Shown: positions 1 through 5,870, numbered from the stretch's first letter. The stretch: DNA of 6,592 nt from Dehalococcoidia bacterium UBA6808 (GCA_002452695.1 DKFA01000080.1:1-6592); one strand, 5' to 3'. A program made the numbers and translations. Notes: a model not told the origin generated them from the letters alone.

Positions 1-1
1 G

Positions 2-492
2 GATTTCCAGATCGATGTCACGGGGCCAGCAGGCACGACGCGCCCCACCCCACCCCACCCCACCGGATACCAGTCTATTGATGAGTATGAGCAGGAGGAT
101 GTGCCAGAGCGGGTGGCGATCCACTTCGCCGGATCAGTATGCGATACTTGCACTTTCCTGCCCCATTGTCCGGTGAAGCTGAACCAACATACGGGTACCT
201 CCATTCTCAAGGCGGACTTGATAAAGTCAACATCGAGCGTCGTTGGATAGCAGATGCAAATGAGGAGTGGCGTAAGCGATATGCCGTGCGGGCAGGGGTT
301 GAGAGAATGAACTCAGAACTGAAACGACGGCACGGGCTTGGGCATCTGCGGGTACGAGGCGGCCGTAGGGTGCGGCTTGCCGTCTACCTCAATGCATTAG
401 CGTGCAATATCAAGCGGATGATCCATGCCCTCCAAATGCAGAAACGACAAGCACAAATAGCCAGACAGACCTTGGTGGCAGACCCGGCGTGA
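2..492 (+). pseudogene. Frameshifted, 5'-truncated IS transposase (DDE type, IS1182-like C-terminal part)
   Basis: This is the C-terminal part of a cut-and-paste DDE transposase, now split over two frames. The frame starting at base 2 runs open from the window edge to a TAG at 248-250 and contains a Cys-rich stretch (VCDTCTFLPHCPVK) like the CxxC...CPVK segment in IS1182-type transposases. The frame of base 1 then carries the conserved tail: RYAVRAGVERMNSELKRR, followed by HGLGHLRVRGGRRVR and a hydrophobic LNALACNIKRM segment, ending in TGA at 490-492. That tail includes the catalytic Glu of the DDE triad in the motif RAGVERMNSE. The two parts fit one protein if the frame changes by one base at about 211-227. 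An ATG at 139 opens the second frame, but the residues after it are out-of-frame translation of the first part, so it is not a real start. The N-terminus lies outside the window. The family is judged from motif memory; IS5 or IS4 relatives are possible. Probably inactive. Confidence 0.8.
43..62 (+). repeat. Pentanucleotide tandem repeat CCCCA x4
   Basis: Four exact tandem copies of CCCCA, followed by a partial CC, lie inside the transposase remnant and encode a proline/threonine/histidine-rich stretch. A 5-bp unit changes the reading frame with every copy gained or lost, so this is a slippage-prone site. The frame stays open across it in its present state. Confidence 0.75.
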
Positions 493-645
493 CTTGGCTG
501 CCCCAACTGGCTGTCTGAGTGGCCACTTGCGGGTGATACCGACTTCCCGCACGATAAGGCGTTAAACCGCACAGCTGGGCTTGCCCACCGGTTTATCTCT
601 CGACCTCGCCATTGCATCGCCTGGAGATGTCTGCAACTGGCCTTT
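493..645. other. Non-coding flank between transposase remnant and TauE remnant
   Basis: No believable coding sequence lies here on either strand. The stretch is fairly GC-rich, like the transposase part and unlike the AT-rich DNA beyond 830, so it probably includes the right end of the insertion sequence. It contains one inverted repeat, TGCGGG (528-533) with CCCGCA (546-551), 6-bp arms and a 12-base loop, with no T-run after it, so it is not a convincing terminator. The IS terminal inverted repeat cannot be identified because the left end is outside the window. Confidence 0.4.
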
Positions 646-825
646 TTACGAGGGAATCAATAATTGGTCACCGATTTGGTAAGAGGCAATAGCAGGTATC
701 CAGGATAACCAACCCAGTAGCCAGGCGCTGGCAATCGCTGCCAGGGCAGCCGTCAGTCCAAAGCCAGAGAACAGTGCCAGAACAGGAGCAAATAATGCCG
801 TTATAGATATGGCTACGTATTCCAT
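646..825 (-). pseudogene. Remnant of a TauE/SafE-family membrane transporter (59 codons, internally deleted)
   Basis: A minus-strand reading frame starts with ATG (823-825) behind a plausible ribosome site (TAAGG, 836-840 on the plus strand, 10 bases away) and ends with TAA at 646-648. It encodes 59 residues, mostly hydrophobic, with two likely membrane segments (about residues 3-22 and 25-47). The N-terminus (MEYVAISITALFAPVLALFS, then GFGL) resembles the start of TauE/SafE-family permeases, which export sulfite or organosulfonate-type anions and are normally about 250 residues. From residue 22 on (FGLTAALAAIASAWLLGWLS, then ...IPAIASYQIGD) it resembles a segment that in full-length members, as I remember them, lies about 60-70 residues further in. 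This points to an internal deletion joining two FGL sites, plus loss of everything after residue 59 at the edge of the IS flank. The alternative is a small, intact two-helix membrane protein. The similarity is from memory, not a search. Confidence 0.55.
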
Positions 826-842
826 GTAGAAATTACCTTATT

Positions 843-947
843 TTATTCATTGAGCTCGTCTGACAATTCTTTGATCTGGTCATATGATTGCATGAGGGCT
901 TGCTTACCGTCGATAGTACTTGCGCATCCTTTAAAGAATATAATCGG
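843..947 (-). pseudogene. Tail of a small unidentified reading frame upstream of the TauE remnant
   Basis: On the minus strand, 34 codons ending in TAA at 843-845 read PIIFFKGCASTIDGKQALMQ and then SYDQIKELSDELNE. This looks like a hydrophobic segment, a cysteine (KGCAST, loosely lipobox-like) and a charged amphipathic helix. The frame stops 17 bases before the TauE remnant's ATG, as expected for a preceding gene in the same operon. Upstream the same frame continues through a TGA (948-950) to an ATG at 1011-1013, and the hydrophobic run (LIGLI / PIIFF) spans that TGA, which suggests a nonsense mutation in a protein of about 56 residues. No ribosome site precedes that ATG. I do not recognise the family, and a chance open frame is possible. 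Confidence 0.3.
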
Positions 948-1069
948 TCAAATGAGACCAATAAGCATCATTTGTAAAAATTGGCTGCAGGATAATTGCT
1001 CTATGCATGGCATATTTCAAGATGGAGATACAAGGATGCCAATTTAAAAATAGCTTCTTTTGTTTGTAT

Positions 1070-1099
1070 TTGACTCTGTCATTTATGTGGTGATAAGAT
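1070..1099 (+). promoter_or_regulatory. Sigma70-type promoter with extended -10 for the arsR-dsrE-ABC unit
   Basis: TTGACT (1070-1075, -35) and TAAGAT (1094-1099, -10) are separated by 18 bases. TG at 1091-1092, one base before the -10, makes an extended -10 element. Transcription would begin near 1106, inside the palindrome that follows, which suits repression by the encoded ArsR protein. Confidence 0.6.
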
Positions 1100-1104
1100 A
1101 ACCA

Positions 1105-1122
1105 TATTAGTGATTACTAATA
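1105..1122 (+). promoter_or_regulatory. Operator-like palindrome for the ArsR-family repressor
   Basis: TATTAGT (1105-1111) and ACTAATA (1116-1122) are perfect 7-bp inverted arms around a GATT spacer. The palindrome begins 6 bases after the -10 box, covers the likely transcription start and ends 7 bases before the arsR start codon. Palindromes of this type at this location are typical ArsR/SmtB operators, so autorepression is inferred. Confidence 0.6.
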
Positions 1123-1123
1123 G

Positions 1124-1133
1124 ACATATATGT
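1124..1133 (+). repeat. Second perfect palindrome over the arsR start codon
   Basis: ACATATATGT is a perfect 10-bp palindrome that includes the ATG of the regulator gene (1130-1132) and lies one base from the first palindrome. It takes the place where a ribosome-binding site would be, and no Shine-Dalgarno sequence is visible there. It may be a second repressor contact site or a chance product of AT-rich DNA. Confidence 0.35.
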
Positions 1134-1462
1134 TGAATAAGTCGGAAATCAGTATTGATAAGCAGGCTGCTCTGTTTGGTGTGTTAGCTGATCCGACACG
1201 GTTGAAGCTAATAAAACTCCTTGCCCAGCAACAAGAGCCAAATGCTCTTTGCGTGAACGCTCTGGCCTGTCGTCTGGGGATAACTCAGTCAGCCGTTTCC
1301 CAGCACCTTAATGTGCTTAAAAAGGCTGGCATGGTAAAAGGGGAGAAGCGAGGCTATCACGTTCATTACTTTGTGAGCAAGGAAGAGCTAAAGCATTGTA
1401 TTGAATTGGCGACAGCAGTTCTTGATTCGGATAATAAAGGTCAATGTAACTTTGAAATATAA
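1130..1462 (+). CDS. ArsR/SmtB-family transcriptional repressor
   Basis: A 110-residue winged-helix DNA-binding protein of usual ArsR length, expected to act as a dimer that leaves its operator when a ligand binds. The order is typical: ALFGVLADPTRLKLIKLL (about residues 14-31), the helix-turn-helix with recognition helix TQSAVSQHLNVLKKAGMV (52-69), then a beta-wing (KGEKRGYHVHYFVS, 70-83) and a C-terminal dimer helix. The arsenic-binding ELCVC box of classical ArsR is altered to ALCVN: Cys41 is kept but Cys43 is Asn. Other cysteines are at 47, 90 and 106. The inducer could be a metal, but the neighbouring DsrE and TauE-like genes favour sulfide, polysulfide or another thiol-active signal sensed by cysteine pairs, as in the BigR/SqrR branch. 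It heads the operon behind its own promoter and palindromes; the start lacks a Shine-Dalgarno sequence. Confidence 0.9.
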   Translation: MLNKSEISIDKQAALFGVLADPTRLKLIKLLAQQQEPNALCVNALACRLGITQSAVSQHLNVLKKAGMVKGEKRGYHVHYFVSKEELKHCIELATAVLDSDNKGQCNFEI

Positions 1463-1512
1463 ATGTTGCTCGAAGGCATTGTAGCCGCAGAAATGAAAAT
1501 TTAGGAGGTCCC

Positions 1513-1866
1513 GTGAAAACGCTTTTAGTATTCAACCGAAATCCTTATGATGGGATGGATGTAACCTGGAATGCCCTTAGACTCGGAGAAAAATTACTTG
1601 AGACGGGGTCGGATCTAAAAATATTCCTGATGAATGATTCTATTGATCTGGCTAAGGAAGGGGTTACGCCTCCAGAAGGATACTTCAACCTGACTGAAAT
1701 TCTCCAGGGACTGATTGGAAGAGGAGTCCCTGTGAAAGTTTGTGGCACCTGCCTAGTGCGCTGTGGGATTCATAAAAATAAGCCGCTGATAAGCGGTGCT
1801 ATTGAGGCCAAGATGCCTGAGTTGGCAGAGTGGATTATGGAATCTGACAAGGTTGTTTCGTTTTAA
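1513..1866 (+). CDS. DsrE/DsrF-like (YchN-type) sulfur-handling protein
   Basis: A 117-residue soluble cytoplasmic protein with the DsrE/F-like alpha-beta fold: an N-terminal strand (KTLLVFNRNPYDG), an amphipathic helix, the strand LKIFLMNDSIDLA, and a cysteine segment CGTCLVRCG holding Cys77, Cys80 and Cys84, near the usual DsrE-type active cysteine. Relatives carry or transfer sulfur as persulfides, for example in the Dsr and Tus systems. The start is GTG at 1513, supported by a strong AGGAGGT (1503-1509) four bases upstream, in contrast to the weak start of the regulator 50 bases before. It shares the arsR operon and its stop is 2 bases from the next ATG. A role in sulfide or persulfide detoxification or signalling is inferred. 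Its exact partner is unknown; no dsrF, dsrH or tusA lies in the window. Confidence 0.85.
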   Translation: MKTLLVFNRNPYDGMDVTWNALRLGEKLLETGSDLKIFLMNDSIDLAKEGVTPPEGYFNLTEILQGLIGRGVPVKVCGTCLVRCGIHKNKPLISGAIEAKMPELAEWIMESDKVVSF

Positions 1867-1868
1867 TA

Positions 1869-2873
1869 ATGGCAGAAGTGGCTGAGAAAACAGGAAAAAA
1901 TACTATTATTCACGTAACAGGACTTACCAAGAGCTATGGCGAAGTTCTTGCTGTTGATAATATCAGTTTTCAGGTCAACCCGGGTGAGATATTCGGTTTT
2001 CTCGGTCCCAATGGCGCCGGCAAAACTACCACCATTAACGTACTTACTGGTCTGGCTAGGTTGGACTCTGGCACTATTCAAATCGGCGGCATAGACTGCA
2101 CCCACAATCCAAAGGCAGCCCAGCATCTCATCGGTATTGTTCCCGATGAGAGCAATCTTTATCCCGAGTTAACCGGCTTCGAGAACCTTTGTTTCTGTGC
2201 AGCGCTTTATGGGATGCGCAAGGCCGAACGGCAGACACGAGCAAGGGAACTTATGGATACCTTTGGTCTTAGCAATGCTGCCGACCGCAAATTTGCCGAC
2301 TACTCCAAAGGGATGAAGCGCAAGCTCACTTTTGCCGCCGGTATTATCCATCAGCCGCCTATCCTGTTCTTGGACGAACCTACTACAGGTATCGATGTTG
2401 CCAGCGCTCGTCAGGTAAGGCAGATAATCTCTGGCCTTCAGAGTAAAGGAACTACTGTGTTTCTCACAACGCATTATATTGAGGAAGCTGAGCGACTGTG
2501 CGAGCGGATTGCCTTCATTGTCAACGGACGAATTGTGCGGATTGCCCGCACAGCCGACCTTTTGCAGCCTGTTCGGGGCAAAAATATACTGATCCTTTCT
2601 ACTCTTAACGTCGCGGGCAATTTATCTGAAGAAATGCCCCTGTTTTTCCCGCAGCATCAGTTCCAGTTCACATCCGGACAGATCCGTGTTGAATCCCAGG
2701 AAGTAGTTAATGTTGCCCCTCTTATGCGCTTTCTTGACGAACGAGGAGTTCAGGTAACTGAAGCGCGCAGGCATCTTCCATCTTTGGAGGATGTTTTTGT
2801 CCAGGTTACGGGCATTGAAGCGGGTTTAATGAAGAAGGAGAAAGAAAAACCGGGAGTTGGTGGAAATCAATGA
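1869..2873 (+). CDS. ABC-2 type transporter ATP-binding protein
   Basis: A 334-residue ATPase subunit of an exporter of the NatA/DrrA/CcmA type. Visible motifs: Walker A GPNGAGKTT (residues 46-54), signature YSKGM (145-149, the SKGM form common in this branch), Walker B ILFLDEP (165-171), a D-loop TGID and the switch His202 in TTHYIEEAERL. The Q-loop position has Asp93 (IGIVPDESNLYPELTG) instead of Gln. The C-terminal extension ends in LPSLEDVFVQVTG, the usual DUF4162-like tail of this group, followed by a charged Lys/Glu stretch. The ATG lies 2 bases after the dsrE stop and has no ribosome site of its own, so translational coupling is likely. The final ATGA overlaps the permease start. The exported substrate cannot be told; drug, lipid or sulfur compounds are all possible. 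Confidence 0.92.
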   Translation: MAEVAEKTGKNTIIHVTGLTKSYGEVLAVDNISFQVNPGEIFGFLGPNGAGKTTTINVLTGLARLDSGTIQIGGIDCTHNPKAAQHLIGIVPDESNLYPELTGFENLCFCAALYGMRKAERQTRARELMDTFGLSNAADRKFADYSKGMKRKLTFAAGIIHQPPILFLDEPTTGIDVASARQVRQIISGLQSKGTTVFLTTHYIEEAERLCERIAFIVNGRIVRIARTADLLQPVRGKNILILSTLNVAGNLSEEMPLFFPQHQFQFTSGQIRVESQEVVNVAPLMRFLDERGVQVTEARRHLPSLEDVFVQVTGIEAGLMKKEKEKPGVGGNQ

Positions 2874-3607
2874 AGGGCTGGATTGCTTTTTGGAACATCC
2901 TGATCAAAGACATGCGATTATACTATCTCAAACCGCCCAACGTCAGTTGGGGAATTATCTTTCCTTTAGCCTGGACAGGAATGTTCTTCATCAAGTCCGG
3001 TAGTGGGTTGGAAAGTGTCCTGGCGCTTCTACCTGGTGTAGTGACCATCTCGATTCTCTTCGGCACCACATCGATGCTGACAGTAACTATTACTTTCGAG
3101 AGGAGAAGCCGGTCATTTGAAAGATTGCTTCTGTCGCCCATCTCTCTGGAACTCCTTATGCTGGCCAAGACTTCCGGAGCTATCTTTTTTGGGATTGTCA
3201 ATGCCTTTGTTCCCATTATAATTGCTGCATTCCTGGTAGACCTTTCAGGAATTGCATGGTCACTGGTTATACCAGCTATCATCCTTATTGGGATAGTATC
3301 AACTTTCCTTGGGCTTTTTATCGCAGTTTCGGCAAGCGAAGTATTCGAAGCCCAGACATTCTCTAATTTTTTCCGCTTTCCTATGATTTTCCTGTGTGGG
3401 CTATTCTTTCCCATTATGTCACTGCCCATATTCATCCGTCCTCTTTCATATATATTACCTGTAACCTATGGCGTTGACATCCTCCATGGTGCGGTAAGCG
3501 GCACACAAATTATGCCTCTATCGCTTGACTTCCTTATCCTTGCCGCATTCTGCATTGTTCTATTCGTCTTGAGCCTGCATAATATCAAACGTAGATGGAT
3601 ATCTTGA
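2870..3607 (+). CDS. ABC-2 type transporter permease
   Basis: A 245-residue inner-membrane protein with about six hydrophobic segments (roughly residues 25-42, 50-75, 100-123, 130-154, 169-187 and 219-236), the layout of ABC-2 type permeases. After the second helix the cytoplasmic loop reads FERRSRSFERLLLSPIS (76-92), matching the ER...E.LL.SP coupling motif of this family, which contacts the ATPase. A typical LPVTYGVDILHGAV segment (196-209) precedes the last helix. The start overlaps the ATPase stop (ATGA), with GGTGGA just upstream, so the two form one exporter, probably with two copies of each subunit. The next gene is 187 bases away behind its own promoter, so this is probably the last gene of the operon, though I found no clear terminator. 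Confidence 0.9.
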   Translation: MKGWIAFWNILIKDMRLYYLKPPNVSWGIIFPLAWTGMFFIKSGSGLESVLALLPGVVTISILFGTTSMLTVTITFERRSRSFERLLLSPISLELLMLAKTSGAIFFGIVNAFVPIIIAAFLVDLSGIAWSLVIPAIILIGIVSTFLGLFIAVSASEVFEAQTFSNFFRFPMIFLCGLFFPIMSLPIFIRPLSYILPVTYGVDILHGAVSGTQIMPLSLDFLILAAFCIVLFVLSLHNIKRRWIS

Positions 3608-3737
3608 AACTAATTACTACTCCTGCTGATTGAGCCTGCCCAATGATTGAAAAAGCCCGCCCACTTTTCGAAAATCTGTAACAGGCAACTGCAGCTTTAT
3701 TAGTTCTGCGCACAGCAATAAAATGACGCCCCAATAT
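3608..3737. other. Intergenic spacer after the ABC permease
   Basis: No coding potential is seen. A weak interrupted hairpin is possible: TTTATT (3696-3701) and AATAAA (3717-3722) enclosing CTG/CAG. It lacks a following T-run, so I do not call it a terminator. The two flanking operons are therefore separated mainly by the new promoter. Confidence 0.4.
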
Positions 3738-3766
3738 TTGATAACAGGTTGATATGTTGATAATAT
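3738..3766 (+). promoter_or_regulatory. Sigma70-type promoter of the methylmalonyl-CoA mutase operon
   Basis: TTGATA (3738-3743) and TAATAT (3761-3766) lie exactly 17 bases apart, a near-consensus pair. Transcription would start near 3773, and the ribosome site AAGGAG (3783-3788) follows shortly after, giving a leader of only about 20 bases. No operator-like repeat is obvious beside it. Confidence 0.6.
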
Positions 3767-3794
3767 GGTTTGAGCGACAGGAAAGGAGCCGGGC

Positions 3795-5438
3795 TTGAGC
3801 ACGAACAAGGAGGAATGGCAACAGACCACGCTGGCCAGGGCACTCAAGGGTCAGGCTCAGCAATACCAAAACAGCAGCGGTATAAATATCGACCCTCTTT
3901 ACACCCCGGAGGATATAGCGGAGTTCGATTACCTCTCTGAGCTGGGCTATCCAGGTGAATACCCCTTTACACGCGGCATCCAACCCGCCATGTACCGGGG
4001 CCGGCTGTGGACCATGCGCCAGTATGCGGGTTTTGCCACTGCTGAGGAGTCCAACAAACGGTACCGATACCTGCTGGAGCAGGGTCAGACCGGCCTCAGC
4101 ATAGCTTTCGACCTGCCTACGCAGATCGGCTACGACTCGGACCATCCACTGGCTTATGGGGAAGTGGGCAAAGTCGGCGTGGCTATCGACACTCTGGAGG
4201 ATATGGAGGTACTTTTCAAAGATATACCTCTGGACAAGGTCAGCACTTCCATGACGATCAACTCGACGGCCGCCGTATTGCTGTGTATGTATATTGCACT
4301 GGCTAAAAAGCAGGGCGTCGACCCGGCCGTGCTGGAAGGCACGATACAGAACGATATACTTAAGGAATATATTGCCCGGGGCACTTACATATTCCCTCCC
4401 GTTCCCTCGATGCGTTTGATCACAGACATTTTTGCCTATTGTAACCAGAATGTCCCCCGCTGGAATACCATCAGCATCAGCGGCTACCATATCCGTGAAG
4501 CTGGCTCCACAGCTGCGCAGGAGATTGCCTTTACCCTGGCCAATGCCATTGCCTACGTGGATGCCGCGCTGAAGGTGGGTCTGGATGTGGATAAATTTGC
4601 GGGGCGTCTGTCATTCTTCTTCGACAGCCATAACGACCTTTTCGAAGAGGTCGCCAAATTCAGGGCGGCGCGCCGCCTTTGGGCCAGGATCATGAAGGAA
4701 AGGTTCAAGGCCAAAGACCCGCGCTCCATGATGTTGCGTTTCCATACCCAGACGGCAGGTTGCACGCTCACGGCGCAGCAGCCTTACAATAATATCATCA
4801 GGGTCGCCCTGCAGGCGCTGGCAGCCGTGCTGGGAGGTACGCAGTCATTGCATACCAACTCGTTCGATGAGGCTTTCGCCACACCTACCGAAGATGCGGT
4901 GACCATCGCCCTGCGTACCCAGCAGTTGCTGGCGTATGAGAGCGGGGTCAGCCGCGTGGCCGATCCACTGGGCGGATCCTATTACATTGAGTCTCTGACG
5001 GATTCGCTGGAACAAAAGGCCCTGGCGTATATTGAGAAGATTGACAGCCTGGGCGGCGCTGTAGCCGCAATCGAACAGGGATACCAGCAGCGCGAGATAC
5101 AGGAGAACTCCTTCCTGCAACAGAAGGCTGTTGACAGCGGCCGGACTGTGGTAGTCGGTGTCAACAAGTTCACATCTGCGGCGCATAAAATACCGCCTTT
5201 GAACAAGATCGATCCTGAGATAGAAGAGTTTCAGAAACGGCGACTGGCAGCCGTCAGGCAAAAAAGGGATAACCAGCGCTGCAAGCAGTCACTGGATGAG
5301 CTGCAAAAAGTAGCCCTGGGGACTGAAAACACGGTGCCTGCCATCCTCGCCTGCATCGAAGCCTATGCCAGTGTGGGAGAAATCTGCGATGTGCTGCGCA
5401 ATGTTTTCGGCACGCAGAAAGAATTCCTGATTTTTTAA
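3795..5438 (+). CDS. mcmA1: Methylmalonyl-CoA mutase, large (catalytic) subunit of the split type
   Basis: This 547-residue protein forms the TIM-barrel catalytic half of the coenzyme-B12 enzyme that interconverts (R)-methylmalonyl-CoA and succinyl-CoA. Family marks include YPFTRGIQPAMYRGRLWTMR, RQYAGFATAEESN (75-87), GLSIAFDLPTQIGYDSDHP (100-118), SISGYHIREAG (227-237) and VADPLGGSYYIE (388-399). Residues that separate this enzyme from isobutyryl-CoA mutase are present: Tyr77 (Tyr89 in Propionibacterium) and Arg195 in EYIARGTYIFPP (Arg207); His232 matches the catalytic His244. The usual C-terminal B12 domain is absent and is supplied by the next gene, as in archaea and many anaerobes; the length suits that form. 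The start is TTG at 3795 with AAGGAG six bases upstream. It works in propionate or branched-chain metabolism in the cytoplasm. No epimerase or MeaB-type chaperone gene is visible in the window. Confidence 0.95.
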   Translation: MSTNKEEWQQTTLARALKGQAQQYQNSSGINIDPLYTPEDIAEFDYLSELGYPGEYPFTRGIQPAMYRGRLWTMRQYAGFATAEESNKRYRYLLEQGQTGLSIAFDLPTQIGYDSDHPLAYGEVGKVGVAIDTLEDMEVLFKDIPLDKVSTSMTINSTAAVLLCMYIALAKKQGVDPAVLEGTIQNDILKEYIARGTYIFPPVPSMRLITDIFAYCNQNVPRWNTISISGYHIREAGSTAAQEIAFTLANAIAYVDAALKVGLDVDKFAGRLSFFFDSHNDLFEEVAKFRAARRLWARIMKERFKAKDPRSMMLRFHTQTAGCTLTAQQPYNNIIRVALQALAAVLGGTQSLHTNSFDEAFATPTEDAVTIALRTQQLLAYESGVSRVADPLGGSYYIESLTDSLEQKALAYIEKIDSLGGAVAAIEQGYQQREIQENSFLQQKAVDSGRTVVVGVNKFTSAAHKIPPLNKIDPEIEEFQKRRLAAVRQKRDNQRCKQSLDELQKVALGTENTVPAILACIEAYASVGEICDVLRNVFGTQKEFLIF

Positions 5439-5456
5439 CACTAACCGGGAGATATT

Positions 5457-5870
5457 ATGGCGGTTAAAGATCGAAAAATACGTGTAATGATAGCCAAGGC
5501 AGGGCTGGACGGACATGACCGCGGCGCCAAGGTGGTGGCCAGGTCGCTGGCCGAAGCCGGCATGGATGTGATCTATACCGGTATCCGCCAGAATCCCGAG
5601 ACCATCGTTAAAGCGGCCATCGGCGAAGATGTCGATGTACTGGGTTTGAGCATACTGTCAGGCGCTCACCTGGAGATATTGCCTAAAATCATACTCAGAC
5701 TGAGGGAGCTTAGCGACAGGGAGATAGTGATACTGGCCGGAGGCATCATACCGGATGATGATATCCCGCAATTAAAGGAGTTTGGTGTAAGGGAAGTGTT
5801 TGGCCCAGGTACACCGACCAATAAAATAGTGGAATATATCCGGGGTGAAGTATCTGCTGCCGGCGGCTGA
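5457..5870 (+). CDS. mcmA2: Methylmalonyl-CoA mutase, small (cobalamin-binding) subunit
   Basis: A 137-residue Rossmann-type B12-binding protein that completes the mutase. It carries the base-off/His-on signature DGHDRG (residues 18-23, the DxHxxG motif, with His20 as the cobalt ligand), then the SILSGAH segment (65-71) and the glycine-rich LAGGIIPDDD (93-102) that hold the nucleotide tail. Its length fits the free-standing B12 subunits. The gene starts 18 bases after the large-subunit stop with GGGAG (5447-5451) five bases before the ATG, so the two are made together. Isolated domains of this type also serve other mutases (isobutyryl- or 2-hydroxyisobutyryl-CoA), but the partner's active-site residues point to methylmalonyl-CoA. 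Confidence 0.95.
   Translation: MAVKDRKIRVMIAKAGLDGHDRGAKVVARSLAEAGMDVIYTGIRQNPETIVKAAIGEDVDVLGLSILSGAHLEILPKIILRLRELSDREIVILAGGIIPDDDIPQLKEFGVREVFGPGTPTNKIVEYIRGEVSAAGG

Noticed and set aside
139..210. ATG at 139 as start of an independent small transposase gene
   Set aside because: Residues encoded before about 211 in this frame do not resemble transposase, whereas the overlapping frame does; the open frame here is accidental.
528..551. Inverted repeat TGCGGG/CCCGCA as a terminator or IS end
   Set aside because: Six-base arms, a 12-base loop and no T-run; no matching left IS end is available to compare.
948..950. TGA as a selenocysteine or reassigned codon
   Set aside because: TGA ends the ATPase, permease and mutase small-subunit genes, and no SECIS-like stem-loop is seen after it.
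992..1020. Minus-strand TTGAAA and AATTAT as a divergent promoter for the TauE remnant
   Set aside because: Spacing of 17 is right, but the -10 is a poor match and the genes it would serve look broken; too weak to call.
850..1047. Open frame of 65 codons on the plus strand upstream of arsR
   Set aside because: No ribosome site, no recognisable protein pattern, and it is antisense to the more protein-like minus-strand frame; probably chance.
3696..3722. Possible terminator hairpin after the ABC permease
   Set aside because: The stem is AT-rich and interrupted, and no T-run follows.
3585..4490. Long minus-strand open frame of 301 codons opposite the mutase gene start
   Set aside because: It is a shadow of the mutase coding sequence, where family motifs are unmistakable on the plus strand; the minus product has no recognisable features.
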